NCBI GenBank assembly: GCA_030593645.1
Contig: JAUVGT010000087.1
Location: 1-13,174 of the forward strand
DNA length: 13,174 nt
Reading direction: 5' to 3'
Source of the DNA: Deltaproteobacteria bacterium
Lineage (GTDB): Bacteria > Desulfobacterota > Desulfobacteria > Desulfobacterales > JAUVGT01
In this document: one piece after another, positions 6,427-13,174 of the stretch
Position numbering within the stretch: position 1 is the first letter of the stretch
Layout: the number at the start of each line of letters is the position of its first letter
Program-made: the position numbers and the translations under genes
Notes under the pieces: generated by a model
What the model was told of the DNA's origin: nothing
The model's database searches: none
What the model saw: only the letters and a program-made list of their open reading frames with translations

Positions 6427-8217
6427 ATGACGGTACCGTATAATCAGGAGAAAATCATAAAGGGAATAAGCGCGTCCCCAGGTATCTGTATTGGTAAGGC
6501 ATATATTGTTGATACCGAAGGCGTCAATGTTGTTGAAAAATATTTCATAAAAAACGCAAATATAAAACAAGAGGTTAAACGGTTCAAGACCGCTGTTAAA
6601 AAAGCCAAAAATGAACTTCGCACGATCATAGAAGATGCTCCTGAAGATTTTCGTGATCATGTCAATATCCTGGAAACACAGGTAATCCTTCTAAAAGATA
6701 AAATGCTGTATGGACGTACGATAAGTACAGTTGAAAATGAAGGGGTAAACGCGGAATGGGCTCTTAAGAAAGTCGTTACAAATGTTAGAAATATTTTTCA
6801 AAATATGACTGATTCCTATTTACAGGAACGTTCATCGGACATTGTCCATGTGGCAGATCGCATTATGCGAAACCTTGTGGGGATTCAGCAGGTTAATATT
6901 AAAAATATAGACAAACGTGTGATTCTGGTCGCTACCGATCTCTCACCATCTGAAACGAGCCAGATCAATCTGGAAAAAATAAAAGGATTTTTAACGGACA
7001 GGGGTGGAAAAACATCTCACACTGGAATCATTGCCCGAACACTCGAAATTCCAGCAATATTGGGTCTTGAAAACGCCACAAAACTGATCAACAACGATGA
7101 TGTCATTATTGTTGATGGTATATCCGGATCTGTAATCATTCAGCCGTCTGAACAAACACTGATAAAATATGAATACCGGAAACACAAGTATTACCAGTAT
7201 ATGGCCGCCATCACCAGAAGTGCCTGTTCACCGGCCCAGACAACAGATGGTTCTGTAATTAAGGTTCTCGGGAATATTGAGCTGCCTGAAGAAGTGGTGT
7301 CTGTTCATAGTCACGGCGGCGACGGTATCGGTTTATACCGGACCGAATTCCAGTATATGGGCCGGCCCGATTTTCCATCGGAGGATGAACTTTTTGATAA
7401 GTATCGTGATGTTATTGAAGTCATGGCGCCAAATCCGGTTACGATACGCACACTTGATATAAATGGGGATAAGGCAAGAACCGCGGCTTCTGTCGCTTAT
7501 CCGGAGGTTAACCCGGCTCTTGGCCTTCGCGGTATTCGATACTGTTTGAAAAAACCGGAAATTTTTCGGGTACAATTAAGAGCCATACTAAGGGCCGCGG
7601 CTTTCGGGAACGTCAGGGTCATGTTCCCGATGATATCAAACTATCATGAAGTCATTGAGTCCAAGCGGATGCTTGATGAAGCTGCCGAGTCCCTGGAAAA
7701 AGACGGTATCACGTTTAACAGGGATATTCAAATCGGGATACTCATGGAAGTTCCTTCGGCTGTAATTATGGCCGACTTAATGGCAAATGAAGTCGATTTT
7801 TTCAGTATCGGTACAAACGATCTCATCCAGTATACACTCGCAATCGATCGCGGGAATAAACAGGTGGCCCACCTTTATCAGCCGTTTGATCTCGCGATCC
7901 TTCGAATGATCAAAAGCCTTAAGGATGTGGCCTCTGAAAAAAATATAAAGGTTTTTATGTGCGGCGAAATGGCTGCCGACCCCATTCACTTGCCGATACT
8001 ACTGGGTATGGGACTTGACGGACTCAGCATGAACCCGCAATCCATTCCGACGGTTAAGCGCGCCATTAAAACCCTTAGTATAAACGAAACCCGGCAGTTT
8101 GTCGAAGATGTACTCAAACTTACTACCGCACGGGAAGTATTTGAGCGGGTCCATGACGTTTACGGCAGTATGTTATCCTGTGAAATACCATTTAATAATG
8201 GGGATAATAATAAGTAA
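6427..8217 (+). CDS. ptsI: PTS enzyme I (phosphoenolpyruvate-protein phosphotransferase)
   Basis: 596 residues, full length for enzyme I. It is a cytosolic dimer that autophosphorylates from PEP and phosphorylates HPr. The N-terminal helical HPr-binding part is followed by the swivelling phosphohistidine domain with GGKTSHTGIIAR (193-204, His198), then the PEP-binding barrel: GLYRTEF (302-308, Arg305), RTLD (341-344), the metal-binding Glu441 in M-E-V-P-S-A-V, GTNDLIQY (462-469), DRGN (474-477), and the catalytic C-G-E-M (512-515, Cys512). There is no N-terminal GAF domain, so it is the sugar-PTS type rather than PtsP. A TTG at 6409 opens the frame six codons earlier, but GGAGAA at 6411-6416 lies at a suitable distance before the ATG at 6427. 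No EII gene is near, which suggests a regulatory phosphorelay or EII genes elsewhere. Confidence 0.95.
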   Translation: MTVPYNQEKIIKGISASPGICIGKAYIVDTEGVNVVEKYFIKNANIKQEVKRFKTAVKKAKNELRTIIEDAPEDFRDHVNILETQVILLKDKMLYGRTISTVENEGVNAEWALKKVVTNVRNIFQNMTDSYLQERSSDIVHVADRIMRNLVGIQQVNIKNIDKRVILVATDLSPSETSQINLEKIKGFLTDRGGKTSHTGIIARTLEIPAILGLENATKLINNDDVIIVDGISGSVIIQPSEQTLIKYEYRKHKYYQYMAAITRSACSPAQTTDGSVIKVLGNIELPEEVVSVHSHGGDGIGLYRTEFQYMGRPDFPSEDELFDKYRDVIEVMAPNPVTIRTLDINGDKARTAASVAYPEVNPALGLRGIRYCLKKPEIFRVQLRAILRAAAFGNVRVMFPMISNYHEVIESKRMLDEAAESLEKDGITFNRDIQIGILMEVPSAVIMADLMANEVDFFSIGTNDLIQYTLAIDRGNKQVAHLYQPFDLAILRMIKSLKDVASEKNIKVFMCGEMAADPIHLPILLGMGLDGLSMNPQSIPTVKRAIKTLSINETRQFVEDVLKLTTAREVFERVHDVYGSMLSCEIPFNNGDNNK

Positions 8218-8275
8218 GTGCGGATCTTCGTTGAACACGTTAGCACCACCTGCAACATACTAAAAAAGGACACAC

Positions 8276-8743
8276 TTGGATAAAGAACATAAAAAAATGA
8301 TCGCGGAAAACAGAAAAGCCCGTTTCAATTATTTTATTGATGATAAGTATGAAGCCGGAATTGTACTAAAAGGGACTGAAGTAAAATCACTAAGACTCGG
8401 CAAAGCCAACCTAAAAGATTCATACGCAAGAATAAAAGACGGTGAAGTCTATATTTACCAGATGCATATAAGCCCCTGCCCCTTTGCGTATTATGGAAAC
8501 CATGACCCGTTAAGGCCCAGAAAACTTCTCCTGCACAAACAGGAAATAAAAAAGCTATACAGTAAAGTCAATGAAAAAGGGGCTTCCCTGATTCCGTTGA
8601 ATATTTATTTTATAAACGGAAAGGTAAAAATGACCCTTGCACTGGCCAGGGGAAAACGCAAATATGATAAGAGGGAATCCATCCGGAGCAGGGATGAAAA
8701 ACGTGACCTCCAGAGAGCCCGGAGGGAATACGAAACAAAATAA
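8276..8743 (+). CDS. smpB: SsrA-binding protein SmpB
   Basis: 155 residues, normal for SmpB, which binds tmRNA and brings it to stalled ribosomes in trans-translation. Diagnostic stretches are N-R-K-A-R-F-N-Y-F-I-D-D near the N-terminus, Y-E-A-G-I-V-L-K-G-T-E-V-K-S-L-R, G-K-A-N-L-K-D-S-Y, R-K-L-L-L-H, and the basic tail G-K-R-K-Y-D-K-R-E. The start is taken as TTG at 8276 because AAGGA sits five nt upstream; the next ATG (8297) has no comparable site and would remove only seven residues. It follows enzyme I by 58 bp and may be co-transcribed. The tmRNA gene (ssrA) is not in the window. Confidence 0.96.
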   Translation: MDKEHKKMIAENRKARFNYFIDDKYEAGIVLKGTEVKSLRLGKANLKDSYARIKDGEVYIYQMHISPCPFAYYGNHDPLRPRKLLLHKQEIKKLYSKVNEKGASLIPLNIYFINGKVKMTLALARGKRKYDKRESIRSRDEKRDLQRARREYETK

Positions 8744-8744
8744 A

Positions 8745-8960
8745 ATGAAATGGACTTTTGATAAACCTGATAAACCCGGAAACTACTGGTACAGGCCTGT
8801 GAAGAAGGCATTGCCTGGGATCAGCGCCAAACCGAAAATATTATATGTCAATTCAAATCTTTGTGTACCGCAGCTGACTTTGAATGATTTTAAAGTGCCT
8901 GTAAGTGTTGATCAATACCCGGGACAATGGGCCGGACCCATCAAAGAACCCGGGGAATAA
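8745..8960 (+). CDS. Small hypothetical protein after smpB
   Basis: 71 residues from the ATG at 8745, one base after the smpB stop. The start reads M-K-W-T-F-D-K-P-D-K-P-G-N-Y-W-Y-R, an opening rich in aromatic residues and Pro; the rest is soluble with no Cys pair, signal or membrane helix. I do not recognise a family. The W-x-x-x-x-P-G-Y-W-Y-R style resembles short domains found in phage-like and unknown proteins, but this is too weak to name. An alternative in-frame ATG at 8694, inside smpB in another frame, has GGAG five nt upstream and would add 17 residues. The 3' end contains a strong palindrome (8918-8954). It is probably in the smpB transcript. Confidence 0.55.
   Translation: MKWTFDKPDKPGNYWYRPVKKALPGISAKPKILYVNSNLCVPQLTLNDFKVPVSVDQYPGQWAGPIKEPGE
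8918..8954. terminator. Nested palindrome between converging genes (possible bidirectional stop)
   Basis: CCCGGG (8918-8923) and CCCGGG (8949-8954) can pair, enclosing ATGGG (8927-8931) and CCCAT (8937-8941) around CCGGA. It lies within the last codons of the small ORF and 8 nt from the end of the converging PAS gene. No T-run follows on either strand, so it is not a classic intrinsic terminator but may block or stabilise both transcripts. Confidence 0.35.
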
Positions 8961-8961
8961 T

Positions 8962-9699
8962 CTACGTAATATCAACATTCAAATCAGGATATAATAGTTT
9001 GGCGCATTCGGGACATATACTATGGCTGAAGTTTGCATCTGAGTGATCACGGATATAACTTTCAATCTTTTTCCAATAGCCTTTGTCATCACGTATATTC
9101 TTACAATTGGAACAGATGGGCAGCAGCCCGCTCAATGTTTTCACTTCCGAAAGAGCGTCTGTAAGATTATTAATCAGGTTTTCCCGCTCTGTTTCCATTT
9201 TTTTACGTTCGGTGATGTCTTCGACAAATACGATCGCCTGTTTGTCATCCGCATCAAGTAATGCGGTTGAAACCAGAAAAGACCGTTCTTCAACTTCATC
9301 ATCCATAATCGAAAGTTTCGCTTCAACCCCTTGATGGATATTTCCGGTGGTCAGGGTATCCTGAATTGTATTTCTAATGGCGCAGGTATCACACACCTTC
9401 CCAAATCCACACCCCCTCGGATCATCCAGGTGGTGGGCACAGCGCAAGGCTTCTCCGCCACGAAGGCCCAATATCTTTTCTTCGGTTTTCCCTAAAAACT
9501 GAAGCATTGAAAGGCTCACATTTTTTACACGTCTGTCCTGGTCAACGATCATTATAAACAGGGGAACATTGGCAAGTATTGAGGCGTATATGGTTTTTTC
9601 AGTGCTGACTAATTCCGCTTCCTGTTTGACCTGAATCAGTTCACTTTCCAAAGTTTCGATTCTTTTATCCAATTCTTTTCGGGAATCTTTTTTATCCAT
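8962..9699 (-). CDS. PAS-domain protein with two cysteine clusters
   Basis: 245 residues from the ATG at 9699, which has GGAG eight nt upstream; a GTG at 9708 overlaps that site and is less likely. An N-terminal coiled coil (5-35) leads into a PAS domain (about 38-167). Inside it is a Cys-rich insert, C87, C97, C103 and C106 (R-C-A-H-H ... R-G-C-G-F-G-K-V-C-D-T-C). A linker is followed by a second cluster, P-I-C-S-N-C-K (C196, C199) and S-I-C-P-E-C-A (C229, C232), separated by about 29 residues that include D-K-G-Y-W. The second tail is one I associate with sensor proteins of Desulfobacterota and looks like a four-Cys metal site, probably zinc. There is no kinase, cyclase or DNA-binding domain, so its output is probably protein contact. 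It follows the hybrid kinase by 61 bp and is probably in the same operon. The PAS Cys insert could hold metal or sense redox; this is inference. Confidence 0.8.
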   Translation of the reverse strand: MDKKDSRKELDKRIETLESELIQVKQEAELVSTEKTIYASILANVPLFIMIVDQDRRVKNVSLSMLQFLGKTEEKILGLRGGEALRCAHHLDDPRGCGFGKVCDTCAIRNTIQDTLTTGNIHQGVEAKLSIMDDEVEERSFLVSTALLDADDKQAIVFVEDITERKKMETERENLINNLTDALSEVKTLSGLLPICSNCKNIRDDKGYWKKIESYIRDHSDANFSHSICPECAKLLYPDLNVDIT

Positions 9700-9760
9700 A
9701 TGACACACTCCATACTTTAAATCGAAAAGCTTAAATCGGTGATAAAATAAACCATGGGCG

Positions 9761-12382
9761 CTACCCCCTATCCTTGTCCAGCGTTTCCCGGAGCTTTAGA
9801 GCCAGAGCCTGGACTGAAAATGGTTTCTGAATAAAATTTAAACCCTCCTCCAGTATCCCGTGAGGGGCAAGCACATTATCCGCGTATCCGGACATATAAA
9901 GGACAATGAGCCCCGGACATTTCCCGGCAGCATGCTCAAACAATTCTCTACCGTTCATTTCGGGTAATATCACATCCGTCAGAAGAAGATGCAGTGGATC
10001 TGTATGGGCATCCAGAATCCGTAATGCTTCTTTTCCGCTCGAAGCGGTAAGTACGGTATATCCCTGATTGATAAGAATGGCCTGAGTCATATCGCGAACC
10101 ATCTGATCATCTTCGACAACAAGGATAGTTTCATTGCCGCGCAAGTCGGACAAATCTTCCACTTCTTTATCTACTGTAACCACTTCTCTTTTTGTAACCG
10201 GCAGATAAATCTTAAAGATTGTTCCCTGGTCCGGCTCACTATAGACCCAAATGTGGCCCCCATGCTGTTTGACGATACCATAAACGGTACTTAAACCCAG
10301 GCCGGTACCCTTGTCCTTTCCCTTGGTTGTGAAAAATGGCTCAAAAATCCGCTCACGGGTATCCTCATCCATCCCCATGCCATTATCACTAATGGTCAAC
10401 TGAACATAGCTGCCCGTGTGTATACCATGATGATCCATCATATCAGCCTCATCAAATATGGTTTCAGCTGTTTCGATGGTCAAATACCCCCCTCCGGGCA
10501 TGGCGTCCTGGGCGTTGACCGCAAGATTCATGATCAACTGTTCCACCTGCCCCACATCGGCCATAATTGCCGGGATCGAAGGTGAAAGTGTTACCTTAAT
10601 ATCAATATCTTCCCGAATAGTCCGCTGAAGCAGTTTCTCAAAATTCAATATCACCCGATTGAGATCCACCGCCTTGATCTCTATGGTCTGTTTGCGTCCA
10701 AAGGTCAAGAGCTGTCGGACCAGGTCCCTGGCTCTCAAGCCTGCCTGGCGTATACCATCTGCCGACTTTCGACGCGGATCATCCTGGTTAAAGTCAATAT
10801 AGAGCAGTTCACTGTAACCAAGAATCGGAGAAAGCATGTTATTAAGATCATGGGCCACCCCGCCCGCCAGACGTCCGACGGCCTCCATCTTCTGGGCATG
10901 GTAGTACTGCTCTTCGAGGCGGCTCTTTTCCTCTTTAAGTTTCACCTGCTCGGCGATATCAACAATGATTCCCCGATACCCGGCCGGGCCTTTATCATCA
11001 CGAATGACACTGATGTATATGACAACCGGGAATGTGGTCCTGTTTTTTCGTAAAGCAGTATATGGCTCATACATCGATGCCACGCTGTTTTGCAGCATAC
11101 TCTTGAGTGTCGCCCGGATCTTCTCTCTCTCTATGGGTATGATCAGATCCACGCCGTTCAGGCCATCCCGAAAATCTTCACGGTCATACCCGAATACTTT
11201 ATATGCATACCGGTTAAGGAAGGTCAGGCGTCCATCCAGGTCCAGCTCAAAAACGGTCTGCGGCAGCAGTTCCGCAAGCTCCCTGAAACGCTGTTCACTG
11301 CGTCGGAGATCTTCTTCAGCCTTTTTATGCTCGGTAATATCCGTATATACTCCGACAAGACCCGAGATTATGCCTTCATTGTCCTTCACAGCATAAGCGC
11401 GTAAAAGAATAAGTATTTTATTCCCGTCTTTGCCGTTCATTTCAACTTCACCGGTCCATGGCACACCTTTTATTATGGACCGAAAAACGTCACGTCCCAC
11501 ACTTTCGTTAGAATAAAGGGTTGCCGACAGATCTTCCCCTGTTTGGCCGAATAAATCTTCAAACATTTTGTTTTGATACCAGTGTCTGCCTTCGGGTGTC
11601 GACATGCCGATGGCATCAGAAGACGCTTCCACAGCACTTTTAAAATGCAGCAAAGCCTCCTCTGCTTTTATTCGGTCTTCAATTTCATCATTCAGTTTCA
11701 CAATTTTCTCTTTTATTGAATCCCGCATGTGCATAAAACTCTTTGCAAGGATACCTATTTCATCCTTACCCTGAATGTTTAAAGGCTGATCTAAATTGCC
11801 GTTCTTTATCTCCAATGTATTTTGCGTTAGACGGGTTATCGGCCGGATAAATTTGATTTTTAAAACAAAAATCATCAGGACAGCGATAAAAAAATCGATG
11901 ATGATGATCTGAAAAATATCGGAAATAATTAACTCCTTGAGCTGGTTCTCCATGTGCTTTGTGGTCATAATCACGTGAACCTCACCCAGAATCTCACCTT
12001 CGTGAACAATCTTTTCACTGCGTTTTAAACCCCATTTTGGAACATCCATCTCACAAGATTCTATTATTTTATTCTCTAAGCGAATGTAGCCGTATTGCGG
12101 GACTTTTTCCCCCAATCCAAATAAATATACTCCGATCACTTCATTGTTTTTCATTTCAGAATAGATGTTATTTTTAATACCTGCATCATAATATTCATAA
12201 AAAGGGGTTGCCAACCCGGTTGCAAGTCTCTTAACTGTCAGGTCAAGAGTCTGCTCAAGCTGATCTCTGAGTATTGTGGAGTTTTTCATGTATCTATAAG
12301 ATCCAAATACCGCAAGCACCAGTGTGCTTATCAGAACCACTGCGACACTCAACTGCACCATGAGACTGTTCGGTTTTTTCAT
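9761..12382 (-). CDS. Membrane hybrid sensor histidine kinase (sensor-HAMP-PAS-PAS-HisKA-HATPase-REC)
   Basis: 873 residues from the ATG at 12382. Order: transmembrane helix 1 (about 9-26), an external sensor domain of about 130 residues, transmembrane helix 2 (156-174), HAMP (175-230), PAS (245-352), PAS (365-480), HisKA with G-G-V-A-H-D-L-N-N (His511 phosphorylated), an HATPase domain with the N box (Asn619, Asn623), G1 D-N-G-M-G-M-D (666-672) and G2 G-T-G-L-G-L-S (692-698), then a receiver domain (752-865) with E-D-D near its start, phospho-acceptor Asp803, Ser831 and Lys853. The receiver is complete, so phosphate can pass internally or act on the kinase. The frame also has an ATG at 12397, which lacks a ribosome site, whereas the ATG at 12382 overlaps the stop of a short upstream ORF that has one. 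The external domain (V-I-G-V-Y-L-F-G-L-G region) belongs to no ligand family I can name. No partner response regulator is adjacent; a PAS protein follows. Confidence 0.92.
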   Translation of the reverse strand: MKKPNSLMVQLSVAVVLISTLVLAVFGSYRYMKNSTILRDQLEQTLDLTVKRLATGLATPFYEYYDAGIKNNIYSEMKNNEVIGVYLFGLGEKVPQYGYIRLENKIIESCEMDVPKWGLKRSEKIVHEGEILGEVHVIMTTKHMENQLKELIISDIFQIIIIDFFIAVLMIFVLKIKFIRPITRLTQNTLEIKNGNLDQPLNIQGKDEIGILAKSFMHMRDSIKEKIVKLNDEIEDRIKAEEALLHFKSAVEASSDAIGMSTPEGRHWYQNKMFEDLFGQTGEDLSATLYSNESVGRDVFRSIIKGVPWTGEVEMNGKDGNKILILLRAYAVKDNEGIISGLVGVYTDITEHKKAEEDLRRSEQRFRELAELLPQTVFELDLDGRLTFLNRYAYKVFGYDREDFRDGLNGVDLIIPIEREKIRATLKSMLQNSVASMYEPYTALRKNRTTFPVVIYISVIRDDKGPAGYRGIIVDIAEQVKLKEEKSRLEEQYYHAQKMEAVGRLAGGVAHDLNNMLSPILGYSELLYIDFNQDDPRRKSADGIRQAGLRARDLVRQLLTFGRKQTIEIKAVDLNRVILNFEKLLQRTIREDIDIKVTLSPSIPAIMADVGQVEQLIMNLAVNAQDAMPGGGYLTIETAETIFDEADMMDHHGIHTGSYVQLTISDNGMGMDEDTRERIFEPFFTTKGKDKGTGLGLSTVYGIVKQHGGHIWVYSEPDQGTIFKIYLPVTKREVVTVDKEVEDLSDLRGNETILVVEDDQMVRDMTQAILINQGYTVLTASSGKEALRILDAHTDPLHLLLTDVILPEMNGRELFEHAAGKCPGLIVLYMSGYADNVLAPHGILEEGLNFIQKPFSVQALALKLRETLDKDRG

Positions 12383-12432
12383 AGTTTTCGGCACCATATC
12401 AATTTTCTAAAACTCTTTACCTGGGAAACCAT
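12379..12432 (-). CDS. Possible 17-residue leader peptide coupled to the hybrid kinase
   Basis: A short ORF (M-V-S-Q-V-K-S-F-R-K-L-I-W-C-R-K-L) starts with ATG at 12432, nine nt after a good AAGGA site, and ends with TGA at 12381-12379. That stop overlaps the kinase ATG (12382) as ATGA, a common coupling arrangement. The kinase has no good ribosome site of its own, so this ORF may deliver ribosomes to it. A short frame with these features can also occur by chance. Confidence 0.35.
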   Translation of the reverse strand: MVSQVKSFRKLIWCRKL

Positions 12433-12774
12433 TTTTTGGATTCCTTCTGATTTAATTGGTAAATATCTAAAAGATCAATCATTGATGTTTCAAATGAACA
12501 GACCGCCGCTATAAAAATCACAAGAGTGATATCTATTTAATATTTCAGTAAATTTTATCTATCGAATCAATCTCGAACGGATCTTTGTGGAGCGGGTAAA
12601 AATCAAACGCGGGGCCCGGTTTTTCTTAAAGTATATCACATGGCTTATAAAATTCAATCAATGAGTTTAATATTTTGGATTTTCTCCAATTTAGGGTTCA
12701 AAGGGTGTAATAAAAGTGATGGGTTAAAAGGAACAGTGTCTTCGGGTCAAGCCCGGAATGGTTACAAGGACCGC

Positions 12775-12847
12775 GTCATACCGGACTCCGATCCGGTATC
12801 CAGTTCGACCAAACAACAATCTGGATACCGGCCTCCGCCGGTATGAC
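12775..12847. repeat. REP/BIME-like double palindrome
   Basis: The left arm (12775-12803) begins GTCATACCGG and ends CCGGTATCCAG; the right arm (12821-12847) is its inverted copy with an altered centre. Each arm also folds by itself: ATACCGG around 8 nt, and ATACCGGC around 4 nt. Two hairpins in inverted orientation around a 17-nt spacer are the form of REP-type intergenic elements, often moved by RAYT-type transposases. None is in the window. Confidence 0.75.
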
Positions 12848-12942
12848 ATTCGGAGTGCGTTTGGTGATTTTTATTTTATCAAATAAAACCTGGTCCTTTG
12901 GGCCAGTTCAGAGATAAATGGCTCTGCCATAAGAAATAAATC

Positions 12943-13092
12943 AAAGTGACTAAAGTTCCCGCCTTCGCCAACTTCCGTCGCAAAAGCTATGTCGGTCAGG
13001 AGGCTATGGCGGACAAGCCGGAGTCGCTATAAACTCCATCTTTTAAATAAAAACAGACAGGATTCATTAACTTTAGGCATTTTAGTCACTTT
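12943..13092. repeat. Element of about 150 bp bounded by a 12-bp inverted repeat
   Basis: AAAGTGACTAAA (12943-12954) and TTTAGTCACTTT (13081-13092) are perfect inverted copies. The interior has no open frame of note. It could be a small non-autonomous mobile element, or two oppositely oriented copies of the CTTTAGTCA-type repeat. No clear target-site duplication is visible. Confidence 0.5.
13003..13017 (+). repeat. 15-bp direct repeat, copy 1
   Basis: GCTATGGCGGACAAG is repeated exactly at 13149-13163. A diverged copy (AGCTATGTCGG, 12985-12995) lies just upstream. The CCGCC...GGCGG context suggests degraded hairpin repeats. Confidence 0.65.
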
Positions 13093-13107
13093 AGCGCACT
13101 TTAGGCA
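13071..13107. repeat. Degenerate 9-bp tandem repeat (CTTTAGGCA type)
   Basis: Four units in tandem: CTTTAGGCA, TTTTAGTCA, CTTTAGCGCA (10 bp) and CTTTAGGCA. The 12-bp inverted repeat at 13081-13092 lies within the second and third units, so the array and the element end are the same family. Confidence 0.6.
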
Positions 13108-13148
13108 CTTGTTAAATCCCCTTAGAGGGGTGATCCACCGCCGCTAAA

Positions 13149-13163
13149 GCTATGGCGGACAAG
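13149..13163 (+). repeat. 15-bp direct repeat, copy 2, within a CCGCC/GGCGG hairpin
   Basis: The exact second copy of GCTATGGCGGACAAG. Here CCGCC (13138-13142) can pair with GGCGG (13154-13158). A separate small hairpin CCCCT-TAG-AGGGG (13118-13130) lies just before it. Confidence 0.65.
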
Positions 13164-13174
13164 TCAAAGCCGGG

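Larger units (their letters stand above)
12433..13174. other. Non-coding, repeat-rich region of about 740 bp
   Basis: Upstream of the kinase there is no gene I can support. The first 340 bp are AT-rich and presumably hold the kinase promoter, which I could not place with confidence. From 12775 onward come a double-hairpin palindrome, an element bounded by a 12-bp inverted repeat, degenerate 9-bp tandem repeats and a 15-bp direct repeat. A 68-codon frame at 12640-12846 runs straight through the palindrome and is judged spurious. Confidence 0.6.

Noticed and set aside
8744..8961. tmRNA (ssrA) next to smpB
   Set aside because: No tRNA-Ala-like ends or tag frame are visible; the interval is an open reading frame instead.
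12610..12630. GC-rich GGGGCCCGG followed by T-run as a terminator
   Set aside because: The palindrome has no room for a loop, so it cannot form a proper hairpin.
12640..12846. 68-codon plus-strand ORF
   Set aside because: No ribosome site, AT-rich leader, and the second half is the palindromic repeat.
12775..13163. CRISPR array
   Set aside because: The repeats are palindromic or short tandem units without regular spacers, and no cas genes are present.

Overview
The window looks like chromosomal DNA from a Desulfobacterota relative, most likely a Desulfobacterales-type sulfate reducer. This is inferred from several things: a two-selenocysteine UXX-star glutaredoxin-like selenoprotein, a GAF-PAS-LuxR sensor and a PAS protein with Cys-rich tails of the kind common in that group, a branched-chain amino acid type ABC ATPase paired with an acyl-CoA synthetase, and intergenic palindromic repeats. 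No rRNA, tRNA, CRISPR array, transposase or phage gene is visible.

Layout. Positions 1-2705 (minus strand) hold livG-type ABC ATPase, then a long-chain acyl-CoA synthetase, then the first codons of a further gene that overlaps the synthetase stop and runs off the left edge. An intergenic stretch of about 600 bp follows, with a good minus-strand terminator at 2903-2932. Positions 3321-5871 (minus) hold three co-directional genes in transcription order: a 75-residue selenoprotein, a LOG/TIGR00730 nucleotide phosphoribohydrolase-like protein, and a GAF-PAS-LuxR regulator. From 5962 to 6053 two back-to-back promoters serve the selenoprotein group leftwards and the next group rightwards. Positions 6138-8960 (plus) hold HPr, enzyme I, smpB and a small unknown ORF. 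Positions 8962-12382 (minus) hold a membrane hybrid histidine kinase with a receiver domain, followed by a soluble PAS protein with two cysteine clusters. The last 740 bp carry no convincing gene but several palindromic and tandem repeats.

The standout is the selenoprotein at 5644-5871. Its frame is cut by two in-frame TGA codons (residues 13 and 73). It has a strong Shine-Dalgarno and a promoter with a perfect -35. Each TGA is followed, 18 or 19 nt later, by the apical loop of a bacterial SECIS-like hairpin. The second hairpin lies past the TAA stop, because the second Sec is third from the end (Sec-Gly-Val-stop). Standard gene callers miss this gene.

The HPr-enzyme I pair has all its catalytic residues but no sugar permease (EII) nearby, so it may serve a regulatory phosphorelay. 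The livG-synthetase operon points to uptake or activation of a carboxylic acid. The two sensor loci (LuxR type and hybrid kinase) have no identifiable target in the window.
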